DNA of 64,000 nucleotides from Todiramphus chloris collaris (GCA_025345505.1 JANVCC010000185.1:1246701-1310700), one strand, 5' to 3'. Shown: positions 12,801 through 21,760, counted from the first letter of the stretch. Numbers and translations: made by a program. The notes: generated by a model from the sequence alone, not told the origin.

Positions 12801-15800
12801 GAGCCAAAGTCCAGTGAAGGAGCTGGGAGATGTGCTGGGATGGATGTGTGGGCTGCCATCCCCACCTAGTGTTCAGAGACCTCCCGGGAGAGCAGCGAGC
12901 TCTGCCTCCCTCCCGCTCCGCAGAGCGACCCTGGCTCCAGCAGCTCCTGCCCCAGCCGGAGGGGGCGATGGAGCAGCCCCAGGGCTCTGCAGCAGAGCAG
13001 AAAACCTCGGGGGAAACAGAAGCACTTGGAAGAGACACCGTGGTGCACAGAACCATAGAGTCATTGAACCCTTTAGATTGGAAATGACCTTTAAGATCAC
13101 AAAGTCCAATGATTCCTCCAACACTGCCAGGGCACCAGTGCCCCCTGTCCCTCAGCACCACAGCTCCATGGGTTATAGAAATCCCTCCAGGGATCATGGG
13201 GACTCCCCCACTGCCCTGGGCAGCCTGGGACAGCCCTGGACAACTTTTTCAGGGAAGAAATGTTTCCTAATGTCCAACTTAAACCTCCCCTGGCACCATT
13301 TGAATTTATTTCACTCACTTCTGTCCTCTGTCAGAGGCAGCCACATCCTGGGAGACACGGGTGCTGCCAGCACTGGACAGGCTGCGCTGCAGGGAGCCGT
13401 AGCCGAACCACATGTGCTTCACCATCACCCCGCAGAGACCTGGAGGGACAGAGCCGTGCAGGATGGGTGCACACAGGGCAGCTCTCAGCAGCCCATGCTT
13501 CAGCTGCCCTGTTCTGGGGGTGGGATACTGGGGGTCCAAGGCACCCACAGCTTCAAGCTGTGTCTGTAGAGAGGCTGTAGAGAATCTCTCCCCTGTGGCC
13601 CAGCTCCCTTCCACCAAGGGCACGTCCTCCCCGCTGCACGTGTGTGGGGTGAAGAGCTCCTGCCATTCAGGAAGATGCTGCAGAAGTGCCAAGGGGAGAG
13701 CCAGGGAAGCACAGGCATCACAACCCACCTCTGTTTTTCAGTCTTTGCATTTCTTCTGCAGGAATTTCAATGAGGTCATGCCTGCCTTTCTCAGGGCTCT
13801 GGACCAGATACGCCTCACTGCTCAGCTCTGGCCCGCTCAGCTCCAGCTTCCTGACCTCCATTCCTGGGGAGGGGTAAAATCAGGTGCTGAACCAGGGTTC
13901 AGCCTCAACCCAGAGCTACTGCTCCCCCAGAGTACCACAGGGACATTATAACTCCAGCCAAGACCCACAGCAGCAGCAGACAGATCCCTTTCAGTGCAAA
14001 CCTCGTGCATCTGGGCTCAGTTTGTCTCCTGTGCCCAGATGTTTCTTACGATCACAGTGTGAGAGGTGCCTTCACACTGTGACACTTCCGCATGGAGGAA
14101 AGGGGGAGATGGTTGTAGGCTGAGCAAGAGATGAGCCAGAGGAAGAGAGGTGCCAGGAGTGGACTTGGATTGGGAACCAGGCAGGATGACTAAGCTGGGT
14201 CCCAGTGTGATGCCTTTCCCCAGCTCGCCAGTGCCACTCACCGACATTCCTGTGCTGGATCCTGATCCTTGTCCTCCCGGTGGTCAGCAGCAAGGCTAAG
14301 TGTGACATCATTCTGTCACAGAGCTCAACAATAGCCATGGGCCCTCTGATAACCTACAAACACGCAGAGAGCAATGGAAATCAGCACCTGCACCACCAGC
14401 TCACACTGCCCACAGCTCACAAGAATTTCTTAAATGCTTGGCCTTTGGCAGAAAAAGGGAAGTTAAGATTCAAAGCTTTTGCTTTCCTTTGATTTCCTCA
14501 CTAAAGGATGTTTCCAGTTCCTTCAGCAAGGAGAGCAGACTGGCAACAAGGGAAACTTTCTGGTCTTTATAAAAAGCCATTAAACCAGCATGGAAATAAA
14601 TAACTAAAGAAGCTTCTGGAAAGAAAGTAGATTTTTAGACCTGACTCTTGATTTTGGCAAAGCTGTAAAAGAACCATCCTCGCTTCCTGGAAAAGGCTTC
14701 ACCCAGAAATCAACTCCACTGCAGGAAGGGTAGCAGGTGACTGGCCCCATTATGCAAGGTCCTGTGTGTGCTGGGCAACACAAGTGCCACCCCGTAGTAC
14801 ACAAACTCAAACCTCTTCTCCTTCAGCAGGCAGATCTGCTGCACCAGCCACGCTGGGCCAGAGCTGGGTTTATGCCACTGTCAAGAAGCTGTGAGTAATT
14901 GTGGCCACGGAGACCTAAGCAACTCTAAGAGATGAGGTAAACTCTGAACTATTCAGCATCCTTTCATCTCTGGAGGTCCCTGGCTCGGTTCCTGGAGCAC
15001 TGGCCAGGCCAGATGCTGTCACATATTTCCCAGAGACAGGTGGAGAGTGCAGACCATACAACAGACACAAAAGACCCACATGAGAAGAGAAGAAGGTAAT
15101 GGAGAAAATCCTAATGGGGATGGGATGATGGAAATCCCTCACACAAAGCCTGATGGTGTTTTGAACAGCGTGGGGGCTGATGACAGATCGCTCCTTGGCA
15201 GCTCCCCCATGGAAAATACAACAAACTAGAAAGTGAAGGGCATTGCCCTGCCAGAGACAGCAGGACGTGGGAGCAAGGCATCTACAAAGCACCAGGAATC
15301 TGCAAACTGTGAGTAAGCACATAAATCCAGGCTGAGAAAATGGAGAAGCTTCAAGAGAGCTGAGACAACTGCTGAGTTTGGTAGGATGGCACCACTTGAC
15401 TGAACTTGTTTGCAGAAGAACTTGTTTGCACCTCCAACAAATGAGTCAGCAGTGAGGCAGCCAGCCCTCACCTGAGCTGGCAAGGAGGCTCTGTGCCCAT
15501 CTGCAGCATTTTCACAAGCTCCAGAATATGGCCAGAAAGGCTACTTGTGCCCATGCAAGGACACGTCCTCAGCCCGTGGTCATGCAGCAGGCCAAGGAGC
15601 TGCACAGGCCACGAGATGAAGAGCTGTGGCACCGGGCGGCCAGGCTGCTGGTGACACTGTTACCTGGCTGACTGATGACCACGTTCCAATATTCTGCTCT
15701 TCCAAGATAAACTCAGTCACTTCCACATAATACTGGCCCAACTGCTCCAGCATCTCCGGCTCCTGTCCCTCCTGGACTTCCAGATCAGAAACTTGCTTTA

Positions 15801-18800
15801 GCAAATGAAGCACTGCAAGGAGGTCAGACGACTCCAACACGGGTGCCTCTGCTTCCCGCAGAACAGTTGCCAAGACATCAAGAGCATCAAGAGCAACAGA
15901 GAGGTTCATGTCCTGGATATCACTTGTGAAGATGTTCTCAGAAATCTGCCATGGAAAAGACGTTTTAGTTCACTGCAGAGCCCTGATTCTGCCTGATCAT
16001 CAGCTACGCCTTGGTACTGCCCTGCATGCCCTTACAGGCGTCAGGACACCTGCCTGGCCAAGCAGGCATAACTCAGGGTGGGAGATCTGCCTTGACAACT
16101 GGAACTCTGCTGTCCAGGTTCTCAATCTCGGTGAGACGAGTCAGCCTGAAGAAACACTTTGCTCGTTTCACCACAGCACTATTTCCAGTTGTACTGGTCA
16201 CGCTCTCTGACAGCAGCTGAGGAAACGCTACAGGCATAACTGCTGTCAAAGGGACCTCAAACACCAGTAGGTGCCAGCAAGCCCACCCCAACAGCTCCTG
16301 CCTGCTCCTGGTGTCAGCTGCCACTGCTGGGGCTGTAGGACTCACCACAGTCCTCTCTGCGAGCGTGTTCACGCGGCTGACAAGCGAACGGCTGGATTCC
16401 AGCTGAGCTCTCTGCAGCTGCCAGTATGCATCTGAGAACAAAACAACAGCACAAGCATTGCTGTGGTGTCCAGCAGCATGGTGCCATGAGCAAAGCCTGG
16501 GGAATGGCCCTCACACGGTGGGTAAGTTTATAGGACAGTCAGGGCAAGGAGACTTCGTAGCCGTACTTTATTTCTAGTACAAGATCCCATCTGGAAAGAC
16601 AGCCTAACACTTCTTTTCTGCCTCCTCCCCATGTTTCCCTGGCCAGTAAGTCTGGAGATGCCTGCATTGGGAGCATTCTACAGCACTCCAGCCAGAAGCC
16701 ATGTAATGTGCACAACTGCTGCTCACAGGAGAACAGCAAAGCAGCCTGTCAGCACATGTGCACCCACAGCAAATCACAGCTACAGCAGGTTGTGCACATG
16801 GTCTGTTCGGAGCAGACACGAAGCCTCCCCATCAATGCCCATCACTCTAGCATGGAGCTCCAGGAGTGAATGCTGTGGAAGTAACGAATAAATAAATAAC
16901 AGATGCCATACCCTTTCTGTAGCAACAGATAAAAGGCAAAGACTGCAAACAAGATGTGTAACTGAATCCACTGCTGCCAGCTTCAAAAACTCGGCATTCC
17001 TCAACAGGCCCTGTGGAAACACACACAAAGAGAAGGGCCAGGTCCCCCAGAGACGTGCCACCCCCAGCAGGTATCACACTTCCTGCAAGCAATCCACAAA
17101 CCCTGCTGAAGACAAAAGCTGTGAGCTCCTCAGGCAGCCCTGGAGTCAGAGCAGAGCAGGGACTGTGCTCAGAAACTGCTCCCAACCTGCCTGGTAAATC
17201 CTCTCCCGAAGGAACTCAGAGGAGGTGGCAGTGCCAGGTCCTGAGTCCGTGACTGGTCAGCAATGTCACACCAGTCTGGCTGAGAGGCTGAATCCCCCCT
17301 CCCAGCAGAACATGGATTTACTGGGTGTGCAAAGCCCCGGAACAGCACCGCTGACAAGGCAGCCATGCCCCAGCTCTCAGCAGAAGAGGAAGCCTGTCAA
17401 TGGCCCAGGAGACCTGAGCAGTTCGCTTTGCTGGGGTCACTGCAGGGGTCTTCAACGACCAAGGGTTTGGTGATGACTGGGCCTCTAGGTACGATTTGTA
17501 AACTGCCCAGCCCAGCTCTGAACGTGCTTCTGCTTTCCTTCCTGAAGGAGAAGTATCATTCCCCAGACCACACCAAATTCCCTAAGGATGGGCCTGGATT
17601 CCTGGATTACCCCAGTTGCTGACCCCCTGCTGCAGAAGGGAGCTGGAGCAGGGAGGACAATGACACTTACCTGGGCAGAGAAACTGTGTGGTCACTTCCT
17701 GAACGGTGCTTTCAACCTCCAGAGCGTTTGGGCTCCACCCAAATACAAGGTCTTGCTCTACCACCCAGCACGACCGAACCTTCTCAATCTGCTCTGCACT
17801 GAGGACTTTCTGCCAGATGTGCAAGTCGGTGATGTTCCCACTGAAGGACTCTTTCTTCCTGAAGGTGCCTCCCAGGGAATCTTGATCCTGCCCAATTATG
17901 AAAGTCCCCTGGCCGTAGATGGCCTGGGGGGCAGATGTCCCCACAGCACACAGGCCGCCGGCAGATGCTCTCCTTTTACCATCAGCGTAGATGGCCCAGG
18001 TCCCATTTTCCTGCTGCCAGGTCACGCAGAAGTGATGCCACTGTCCATCAGCACGGAACACGGGCAGGTATGGGGAATGGTGCTCATGGACTATGAGAGC
18101 AAATCGAACAAAGCCTTCCTCATCGACAAAGCCGCGGAGCTGGAACTCGTTCATAAAAGCCGGCACAGCGTAGGAGAAGACGGTAGCAATCTCCTGGGTC
18201 CTGGTGTCCCACTGGAGGTGGGCACAGGCTGTGACAGCAGGCAGTGCTGGGAAGTCAGCGAGCACCCTTGCGTACTTTGTGTCTGTTTTGTTTCTGAATA
18301 CCAGGACTGGTACAACGTGGTCCCCTAGAAAGAGAAATTTCAGCCAGCATAAAGGAAGAAGTGTGGGCCAAAGCCTGCTCACCGTCCACTGGGATGAAAC
18401 CATCATTTTCATTTGCCTCCTACTCAGGCTAAGAACTCACAGGCCCTGCAGGCAAGGGCATAACACAGCTTCTGCTTCCCCTGTGCCTGGAGGGGATCAG
18501 GAGGGCAGGCCAGCTGAGATTGCATCATTTCAGCAAGCGTAATTTCCAGATACTTAGTTTTCTAGCAGATAGGATTGAAAGCAATGAATATGGAAGGAAC
18601 AGCATGTTCCCAATCTTCCCATGTATAGCAACCAAGAGCATAGTCAAACGACCTTTGAGGCATCTGCCACATGGAACCTTCTGCTGGGGCACTCCCATTC
18701 TCCTGGTCCTGTCTCTAACACCATTGCTCTGCAGGACCCACAGATCACAAGTGGTGAAGCTGAGCAAAGCCAGACCCGCTTTACAGGGAGAGAGACGGCA

Positions 18801-20144
18801 CCGAAGGACAGAGCAGAGGAGCCCCTTCACAACTCCCTTCTGCTGCAGTGCTTTAAAAGACCTGGGCAGTGACCAGTTGATGTGCTGGGATCACTGTTGC
18901 TCATGTTGCCAGTTCCAGCTGGTGACTAGAGGCCCTGGGTGTTACCACACTGACAATAAAAAATGAGCAGAAACTTTTCCAGTCAGATTAATTTTTCAGA
19001 AAAAGAGCCAGCAAGGAACATGCCTCCAAAGAGTCCAAGCCCGCTTATACTCACGTCTCCGTCTGGGTTTGTGCAGGACACCATCCCTTTCGTTTAGCCA
19101 GACAGGACCTCTGATGTGGTGGGACTGCAGCAGTGCGCTGAAGGAAGCTTGCTCACTGTCCTGGGGTTCAAAAAGCAACTGAGCAAAGCGCTGTTCACAG
19201 TATCTGTCTGCATGCCACCAGTCCAAAGCAGTGGCCACATATTCGTACATGTGTCTTGAGGTCTCAACTGTGACAGGAGCAAAACCTAGAGAAAGACACA
19301 CCTGATGTGGAGAAACAGAAAGACTCCCCGACCCATTGTGGTGCCACGCTACAGGAGCAGTCTCCTGCAGGAGCCCCTGGGATGTTCATTGAGCACAGTG
19401 TGACAGCAAAGTCCAGACCATACTGGACCTAAAATGAGGGACATCTGTCAGAGTCTCACAAACGGAACTGCTGGCTGAGGGCCGGAGCCAGGCACACTTC
19501 TCTGGGATGCACAAAACCATGTTGAGCTCAGCCCAAAGGAAAAGCTCACCATGGTATGCGCAGGGATCGCCCAGGGGTTGTAAGAGCTTGCTCCAAGCAG
19601 CTCTGCACAAGCCAATTTTCTCACTTTATCCCTAATTCCCAGCCCCTGCCAGCCTCTGCATTTGCACGTGCAAACTGCAAGCACAGAATGGTCTGGTTTG
19701 TTTTGTTGCAGTGGCACAAAGGCTGGCAGCTGAGCACTGCCTACCTGATTTCAGACAGTGGTTTCAGAGTCAGCCAAGCAAATGCTTAGCTATGAAAATA
19801 GAATTTCAGGCACAAAACAGGGTATCAGAAAAAGTTTCTTTACCTTTGTTTGTGCCACTGGACATCTTCTTACGCGTTGTTTCTTTGCACTGAATATCGC
19901 TTGTAAAAATACACAGGTGGTGGTAAAAGCACTAACCTTTAGAAGTCTGATTCTTGGCAAGGGCTGCGAAGGCAAAGAGACTCCTGGACAGGCTGCCGAC
20001 CTGTGGAACAGGAGGGTTTCTAACATTCATATAAAGCATTAGTGTTATCTCAAATACTCAAAGTATTAACACCACTGTAAAACTCACCAGAAAGCTGAAG
20101 AACCAAGAATCGGGTCTCAAGTCTCTCCTAAACATGCTGACCAT
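761..20144 (-). CDS. ADGRD2: ADGRD2 (GPR144), adhesion G-protein-coupled receptor D2, multi-exon gene
   Basis: Class B2 adhesion GPCR of the plasma membrane; ligand and coupling are not known to me. Coding exons in transcript order: 20088-20144, 19937-20000, 19055-19285, 17671-18324, 16912-17010, 16346-16431, 15664-15945, 14242-14353, 13729-13863, 13319-13439, 12423-12528, 12148-12203, 11612-11738, 11399-11502, 10643-10745, 9898-10051, 8956-9089, [one missing], 6290-6410, 2114-2155, 1848-1901, 1372-1516, 761-807. All have GT-AG boundaries and compatible phases. The model gives about 1011 residues plus the missing exon. Order: signal peptide (1-34), lectin-like N half (42-117), pentraxin (119-335), lectin-like C half (337-368), GAIN (about 370-697), GPS cleavage at about 697/698, then the 7TM region. 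Naming rests on the pentraxin-GAIN-7TM order and PSMB7 adjacency. ADGRD1 is the main alternative and lacks this neighbour. The 3' end is unresolved. Confidence 0.9.
1372..1516 (-). CDS. ADGRD2: ADGRD2 coding exon 22: cytoplasmic tail
   Basis: This 145-nt exon, phase 0 to 1, codes a Ser/Pro/Asn-rich tail that begins NCSHPISYLSSPRNTT and ends KNITSK. It has canonical splice sites and lacks hydrophobic segments, consistent with an intracellular C-terminus. Confidence 0.8.
1848..1901 (-). CDS. ADGRD2: ADGRD2 coding exon 21: helix 8
   Basis: This 54-nt exon, phase 0 to 0, codes VRNAIQRMKDKKKALSFT, a basic amphipathic segment directly after TM7 that fits helix 8. The donor is GTAAGT. Confidence 0.88.
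2114..2155 (-). CDS. ADGRD2: ADGRD2 coding exon 20: TM7
   Basis: This 42-nt exon, phase 0 to 0, codes GLYIFLVYAVYNSE, the second half of TM7. Short exons at this point are usual for adhesion GPCRs. Confidence 0.92.
2156..6289. other. large ADGRD2 intron between TM6/7 and TM7 exons
   Basis: A 4.1-kb intron of moderately GC-rich unique sequence. It contains a 12-bp minisatellite at 3349-3456 and a GATA/E-box-containing stretch at about 2930-3090. No additional exon with correct phase was found. Confidence 0.6.
3349..3456. repeat. 12-bp minisatellite, nine units
   Basis: Nine head-to-tail units of YTCCTGCCYGTG with alternating C/T variants, giving a 24-bp higher-order pattern. Because the period is a multiple of three, long repetitive open frames run through it on both strands; they are not genes. 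Confidence 0.92.
6290..6410 (-). CDS. ADGRD2: ADGRD2 coding exon 19: TM6, ECL3 and start of TM7
   Basis: This 121-nt exon is phase 2 to 0. It codes AKPILVLLPVLGLTWVCGVL (TM6 with its conserved tryptophan) and AYVFIMLNSLQ. It needs a preceding exon ending in phase 2, whereas exon 17 ends in phase 0, so one exon is missing between them. Confidence 0.95.
7973..8037. repeat. 38-bp tandem repeat truncated by gap
   Basis: One full unit and most of a second (period 38, from AGCCACGGTGGGGAAAACC) run directly into the N block. The array probably continues into the gap. Confidence 0.85.
8038..8906. other. assembly gap (869 N)
   Basis: Unresolved sequence flanked on both sides by short tandem duplications (period 38 on the left, 34 on the right). 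It lies between ADGRD2 exons 17 and 19 and very probably contains the missing exon 18 (end of TM5 and third intracellular loop). Open frames crossing it are artefacts of N translation. Confidence 0.97.
8907..8974. repeat. 34-bp tandem duplication covering a splice donor
   Basis: Two near-identical 34-bp units (GGCCCTGGCACTTACAGCCA core), differing at one visible base, abut the gap. On the minus strand each holds the exon 17 end and its GTAAGT donor, so the donor is duplicated at 8916-8921. Confidence 0.88.
8956..9089 (-). CDS. ADGRD2: ADGRD2 coding exon 17: TM4, ECL2 and start of TM5
   Basis: This 134-nt exon is phase 1 to 0. It codes LPVVIVGVTLATSF, then DNHCWLN (conserved ECL2 Cys-Trp) and IWAFVGPVLFILA. 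The donor region is duplicated next to the adjoining gap. Confidence 0.95.
9630..9650. repeat. poly(T) tract
   Basis: A run of 21 T in an ADGRD2 intron, that is, poly(A) on the transcribed strand. No SINE-like body is recognisable next to it. Confidence 0.95.
9898..10051 (-). CDS. ADGRD2: ADGRD2 coding exon 16: TM3, ICL2 and start of TM4
   Basis: This 154-nt exon is phase 0 to 1. It codes VVCFTITAFLHLFFMAAFSW followed by MLVEGLLLW, the hallmark TM3 signature of adhesion GPCRs, and then KFYYMTGWG. The Cys at the start of TM3 would pair with the ECL2 cysteine in the next exon. Confidence 0.95.
10643..10745 (-). CDS. ADGRD2: ADGRD2 coding exon 15: ICL1 and TM2
   Basis: This 103-nt exon is phase 2 to 0. 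It codes VPKSERTTVHKNLIFALAAA, typical of the first intracellular loop ('t.iH.Nl') and start of TM2 in adhesion GPCRs, and ends ELAKTNQ. Confidence 0.9.
11399..11502 (-). CDS. ADGRD2: ADGRD2 coding exon 14: TM1
   Basis: This 104-nt exon is phase 0 to 2. It codes a charged juxtamembrane RTTKEELTLQ followed by a hydrophobic helix from TLTFIGCGVSF through FILFLAV, which is transmembrane helix 1. Confidence 0.9.
11612..11738 (-). CDS. ADGRD2: ADGRD2 coding exon 13: GPS cleavage site and tethered agonist
   Basis: This 127-nt exon is phase 2 to 0 and contains MWSTAGC and then CFCNHTTNFAVLLQ. All remaining GPS cysteines and the second tryptophan are present. Autoproteolysis would fall between Thr697 and Thr698, freeing a tethered agonist that starts TNFAVLL. 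The usual leucine before the scissile bond is replaced by threonine. Confidence 0.92.
12148..12203 (-). CDS. ADGRD2: ADGRD2 coding exon 12: start of GPS motif
   Basis: This 56-nt exon, phase 0 to 2, codes DLPNKLVGPICAFWNFSL. The CAFWNFS run supplies the first GPS cysteine and first conserved tryptophan. Confidence 0.88.
12423..12528 (-). CDS. ADGRD2: ADGRD2 coding exon 11: GAIN beta strands
   Basis: This 106-nt exon is phase 2 to 0. It codes FLTTMVGTAVISSALF and later VRYRLQHHVQ, matching the 'V..p.i.v.L.h' strand block of GAIN subdomain B. The donor is GTACCC. Confidence 0.82.
13049..13306 (-). mobile_element. CR1 LINE fragment (3' end), 5'-truncated
   Basis: The sequence carries the CR1 3' region in antisense: CATAGAGTCATT, then 'TTGGAAATGACCTTTAAGATC', 'CCTCCAGGGATCATGG', 'CTGCCCTGGGCAGCCTGGGA' and 'CCTAATGTCCAACTTAAACC' blocks. 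Order and spacing match avian CR1. It lies in an ADGRD2 intron in the same orientation as the gene and ends about 12 bp from the exon 10 donor. Confidence 0.9.
13319..13439 (-). CDS. ADGRD2: ADGRD2 coding exon 10: GAIN subdomain B
   Basis: This 121-nt exon is phase 1 to 2. It codes GVMVKHMWFGYGSL, resembling the WS.V.gLLY segment of related receptors, and ends RGQ plus a split lysine codon. A CR1 fragment starts only about 12 bp into the following intron. Confidence 0.8.
13729..13863 (-). CDS. ADGRD2: ADGRD2 coding exon 9: GAIN subdomain B
   Basis: This 135-nt exon is phase 1 to 1. It codes MEVRKLELSGPEL and later HDLIEIPAEEMQRL, the strand-plus-IP.E pattern seen in the equivalent part of ADGRD-type GAIN domains. 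The donor is GTGGGT. Confidence 0.8.
14242..14353 (-). CDS. ADGRD2: ADGRD2 coding exon 8: GAIN domain
   Basis: This 112-nt exon is phase 0 to 1. It begins VIRGPMAIVELCDRMMSH and ends RIQHRNV before a GTGAGT donor. Its placement is supported by phase continuity on both sides. Confidence 0.8.
15664..15945 (-). CDS. ADGRD2: ADGRD2 coding exon 7: GAIN subdomain A helices
   Basis: This 282-nt exon, phase 0 to 0, codes 94 residues beginning ISENIFTSDIQDMNL and ending WSSVSQ. It is leucine- and glutamate-rich with helical periodicity (LDALDVLATVL, LLAVLHLLKQV), as expected for the all-helical half of an adhesion-GPCR GAIN domain. Confidence 0.85.
16346..16431 (-). CDS. ADGRD2: ADGRD2 coding exon 6: linker/helix before GAIN
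   Basis: This 86-nt exon, phase 1 to 0, codes a polar helical stretch that starts AYWQLQRAQLESS and ends at a GTGAGT donor. It leads from the lectin-like domain into the GAIN subdomain A helices. Confidence 0.75.
16912..17010 (-). CDS. ADGRD2: ADGRD2 coding exon 5: C-terminal half of a C-type-lectin-like fold
   Basis: This 99-nt exon is phase 1 to 1. In the spliced frame it codes PVEEC, a Gly/Ser-rich stretch, a second Cys (356), then LPFICCYRK. This matches the end of C-type lectin domains (two inner cysteines and a PFICEY-like final strand). A second open frame through the same exon looks superficially coding but does not match the phases of exons 4 and 6. Confidence 0.75.
17671..18324 (-). 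CDS. ADGRD2: ADGRD2 coding exon 4: complete pentraxin (PTX) domain
   Basis: A single 654-nt exon, phase 1 to 1, codes residues 119-335. It holds the pentraxin signature as HFCVTWQQ (215-222), the partner cysteine Cys151, and the blocks FIIGQDQDS, GGTF and DLHIWQKVLS typical of the family's calcium-loop and C-terminal region. N-glycosylation sites NKT, NGT and NIT are visible. The signature ends in Gln where Ser or Thr is usual. The domain probably mediates extracellular ligand or glycan binding. Confidence 0.93.
19055..19285 (-). CDS. ADGRD2: ADGRD2 coding exon 3: N-terminal half of a C-type-lectin-like fold
   Basis: This 231-nt exon is phase 1 to 1 and codes residues 42-117. The pattern YEYV, then WWHADRYC, an LL-helix region and GPVWLNERDG matches the first strand, first helix with its cysteine (Cys70), and the WIG-like strand of C-type lectin domains. 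The exon ends in a basic run (KPRRR) just before the pentraxin domain. The gene assignment is firm by context; the lectin reading is my inference from motif spacing. Confidence 0.75.
19937..20000 (-). CDS. ADGRD2: ADGRD2 coding exon 2: rest of signal peptide
   Basis: This 64-nt exon runs in phase 0 to 1 between a CAG acceptor and a GTTAGT donor. It codes the hydrophobic segment SLFAFAALA followed by KNQTS. A likely signal-peptidase site follows Ala34, and NQT is a possible N-glycosylation site. The split glycine codon joins exactly to the lectin-like exon. Confidence 0.6.
20088..20144 (-). CDS. ADGRD2: ADGRD2 coding exon 1: start codon and first part of signal peptide
   Basis: Codes 19 residues from an ATG at 20144, ending at a GTGAGT donor in phase 0. 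A pyrimidine-rich AG lies directly before the ATG, so an upstream non-coding exon is likely, probably in the CpG island at 20.9-21.8 kb. The hydrophobic run WFFSFL continues into the next exon. I chose this start because its phase joins correctly and because joining the two exons makes a signal peptide. Confidence 0.6.
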
Positions 20145-20949
20145 CTGGAAAACTTTCACCCTTCGCTAGAACAAACAGAACGTTGCTAGAGAAGCATTGC
20201 AGAGACAAGCCTTCTGCAGAAAGCTGCTCCTGAGCTCTGCTGTCCTCAGAAAGTCTTGAAAAACAAAAGAGAAAACGACTCTCCCTGAAATATCCATCCT
20301 GGGTAGCATCTGATCAAAATAATTATCAGTTCTTCCTAAAGAACTCATAGTCTCAGTTGACCATTTGTTTCCAGGATACAGAATAATTAATCATAAAACA
20401 TGTACAGATGTGCGATGTTAATAGGCAAGTTCCCAGAGCCTCTTTATCCGCATTAACTAAATAAAAAAGCCATCATAAAATTCAGTTAAACAGTGTTGCA
20501 TCACTGGCAGCTTTTCTCATTTCTTTCAAAGCCTGAAGACCAGTAAACCCAGGCTCCGTGAGCAGCGCCCGCTCACACAGCTCAGCGCCACAGAGCCGTG
20601 CCGGATTGCTGCCCGGCACCCTGCACGCCCGCTCTGCGCAGCGTGGGAAGGCCTCACCGCCCAGCCCTATAAAATCCAGTGAAGTCGTAGATAAGGGTAT
20701 GTAAAGATGCAAACATGGAAACTGGCAATGTGACCTCCAGTGCAAACAAGTCCGAAAGCCGTCTCTGGGCACAGACACCGCCAGCCGTGAGTAATCTCTC
20801 TGCTCTCGATGGGGCTCTTCTACAGTAAAAACACAGCGAAGCACTTTGCTGCTAAGGGACTAAGGAGATCGGTTCTGCAGCCTGGACTCTAACAAACAGC
20901 CTTCCAAAGTTCAGCAGTAACTTCACAAACACTGAACACGCTCCGAGCC

Positions 20950-21760
20950 CTCGGGAGAAGGATGTTCGGCTCTGCGCGCATCTGAGCGCTGCCCGGCCCT
21001 GCCGACCTCCCGCTCCTGCAGCCCCAGGTCTCCGCTTCTCCAGGGAGGCCCCTGAAGATGCTACCGCAGGAAACTGGAACGCGGTCTTGGAAGAAAAAAC
21101 CCAGCAGAAGTGGGCAGTTCCCTGGCAGCCGCCGGCAGCACGGGGCTGGGAACGGGCTGGGCAGCCGGGGAAGGGGCATCCAGCAGAGCTGCCGCCGGGA
21201 CAAGCCGGACCCCGGGCGGCAACGCGCAGCTCGGGCTTGCAGGCGACGGGGACGCGGGGGTCCCGCGGCGTCTCCGCTCCGCCCGCGGCCCCGAGCACCG
21301 CGTCCCGCATCGCACCCCGCAGCTGCCGAGCCTCCTCCGCGCCGGGATCCTCGCCCCGCTCGGCCCCGCGCAGCTCCGCGCAGCTCCGCGGCTCCCCCGC
21401 GCCGGCAGCGCCGGGCCCGGTGCGCACACAGCGGCCGCTGCTCCCCGCACCGGGGCGGACCTGGCCTCCCGTCCCCTCCCTTCCGCAGCCCCATCCCGCA
21501 GCCCCATCCCGCAGCCCCATCCCAGGACGGCTCCCCCGGCACACCCCACTCCTGCCGCCCTGGCCCCGACACTCACAGTCCTGCCCGCTCCTCTGCTAGC
21601 AGCGCAGGGATCCTCTTCCCAGGTGGTCACTGCTCCATGCGAGTCCCCGATGAATCTTCCCAGGAAATCTGGCACATGGTCTTGGAAGAAAAAAATCAGG
21701 CACTGGGGGAGCTCCCAGGGCGCCCCGCAGCAGCGAGAGTCTAATGCGGCGTGCTCGGGA
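20950..21760 (-). promoter_or_regulatory. CpG island, likely ADGRD2 promoter and 5' UTR exon region
   Basis: Very GC-rich with dense CpG, about 0.8-1.6 kb upstream of the ADGRD2 start codon on the minus strand. The acceptor-like AG just before the ATG implies an upstream leader exon, and this island is the natural place for it. Long open frames here on both strands reflect GC content. The transcription start cannot be fixed from the sequence. Confidence 0.6.
21484..21522. repeat. 13-bp tandem repeat, three units
   Basis: CGCAGCCCCATCC occurs three times in a row within the CpG island. Confidence 0.9.

Noticed and set aside
16780-17061. Second open frame through ADGRD2 exon 5 (GLLRNAEFLKLAAVDSV)
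   Set aside because: It looks helical, but both neighbouring exons require the other frame, which carries the lectin-like cysteines.
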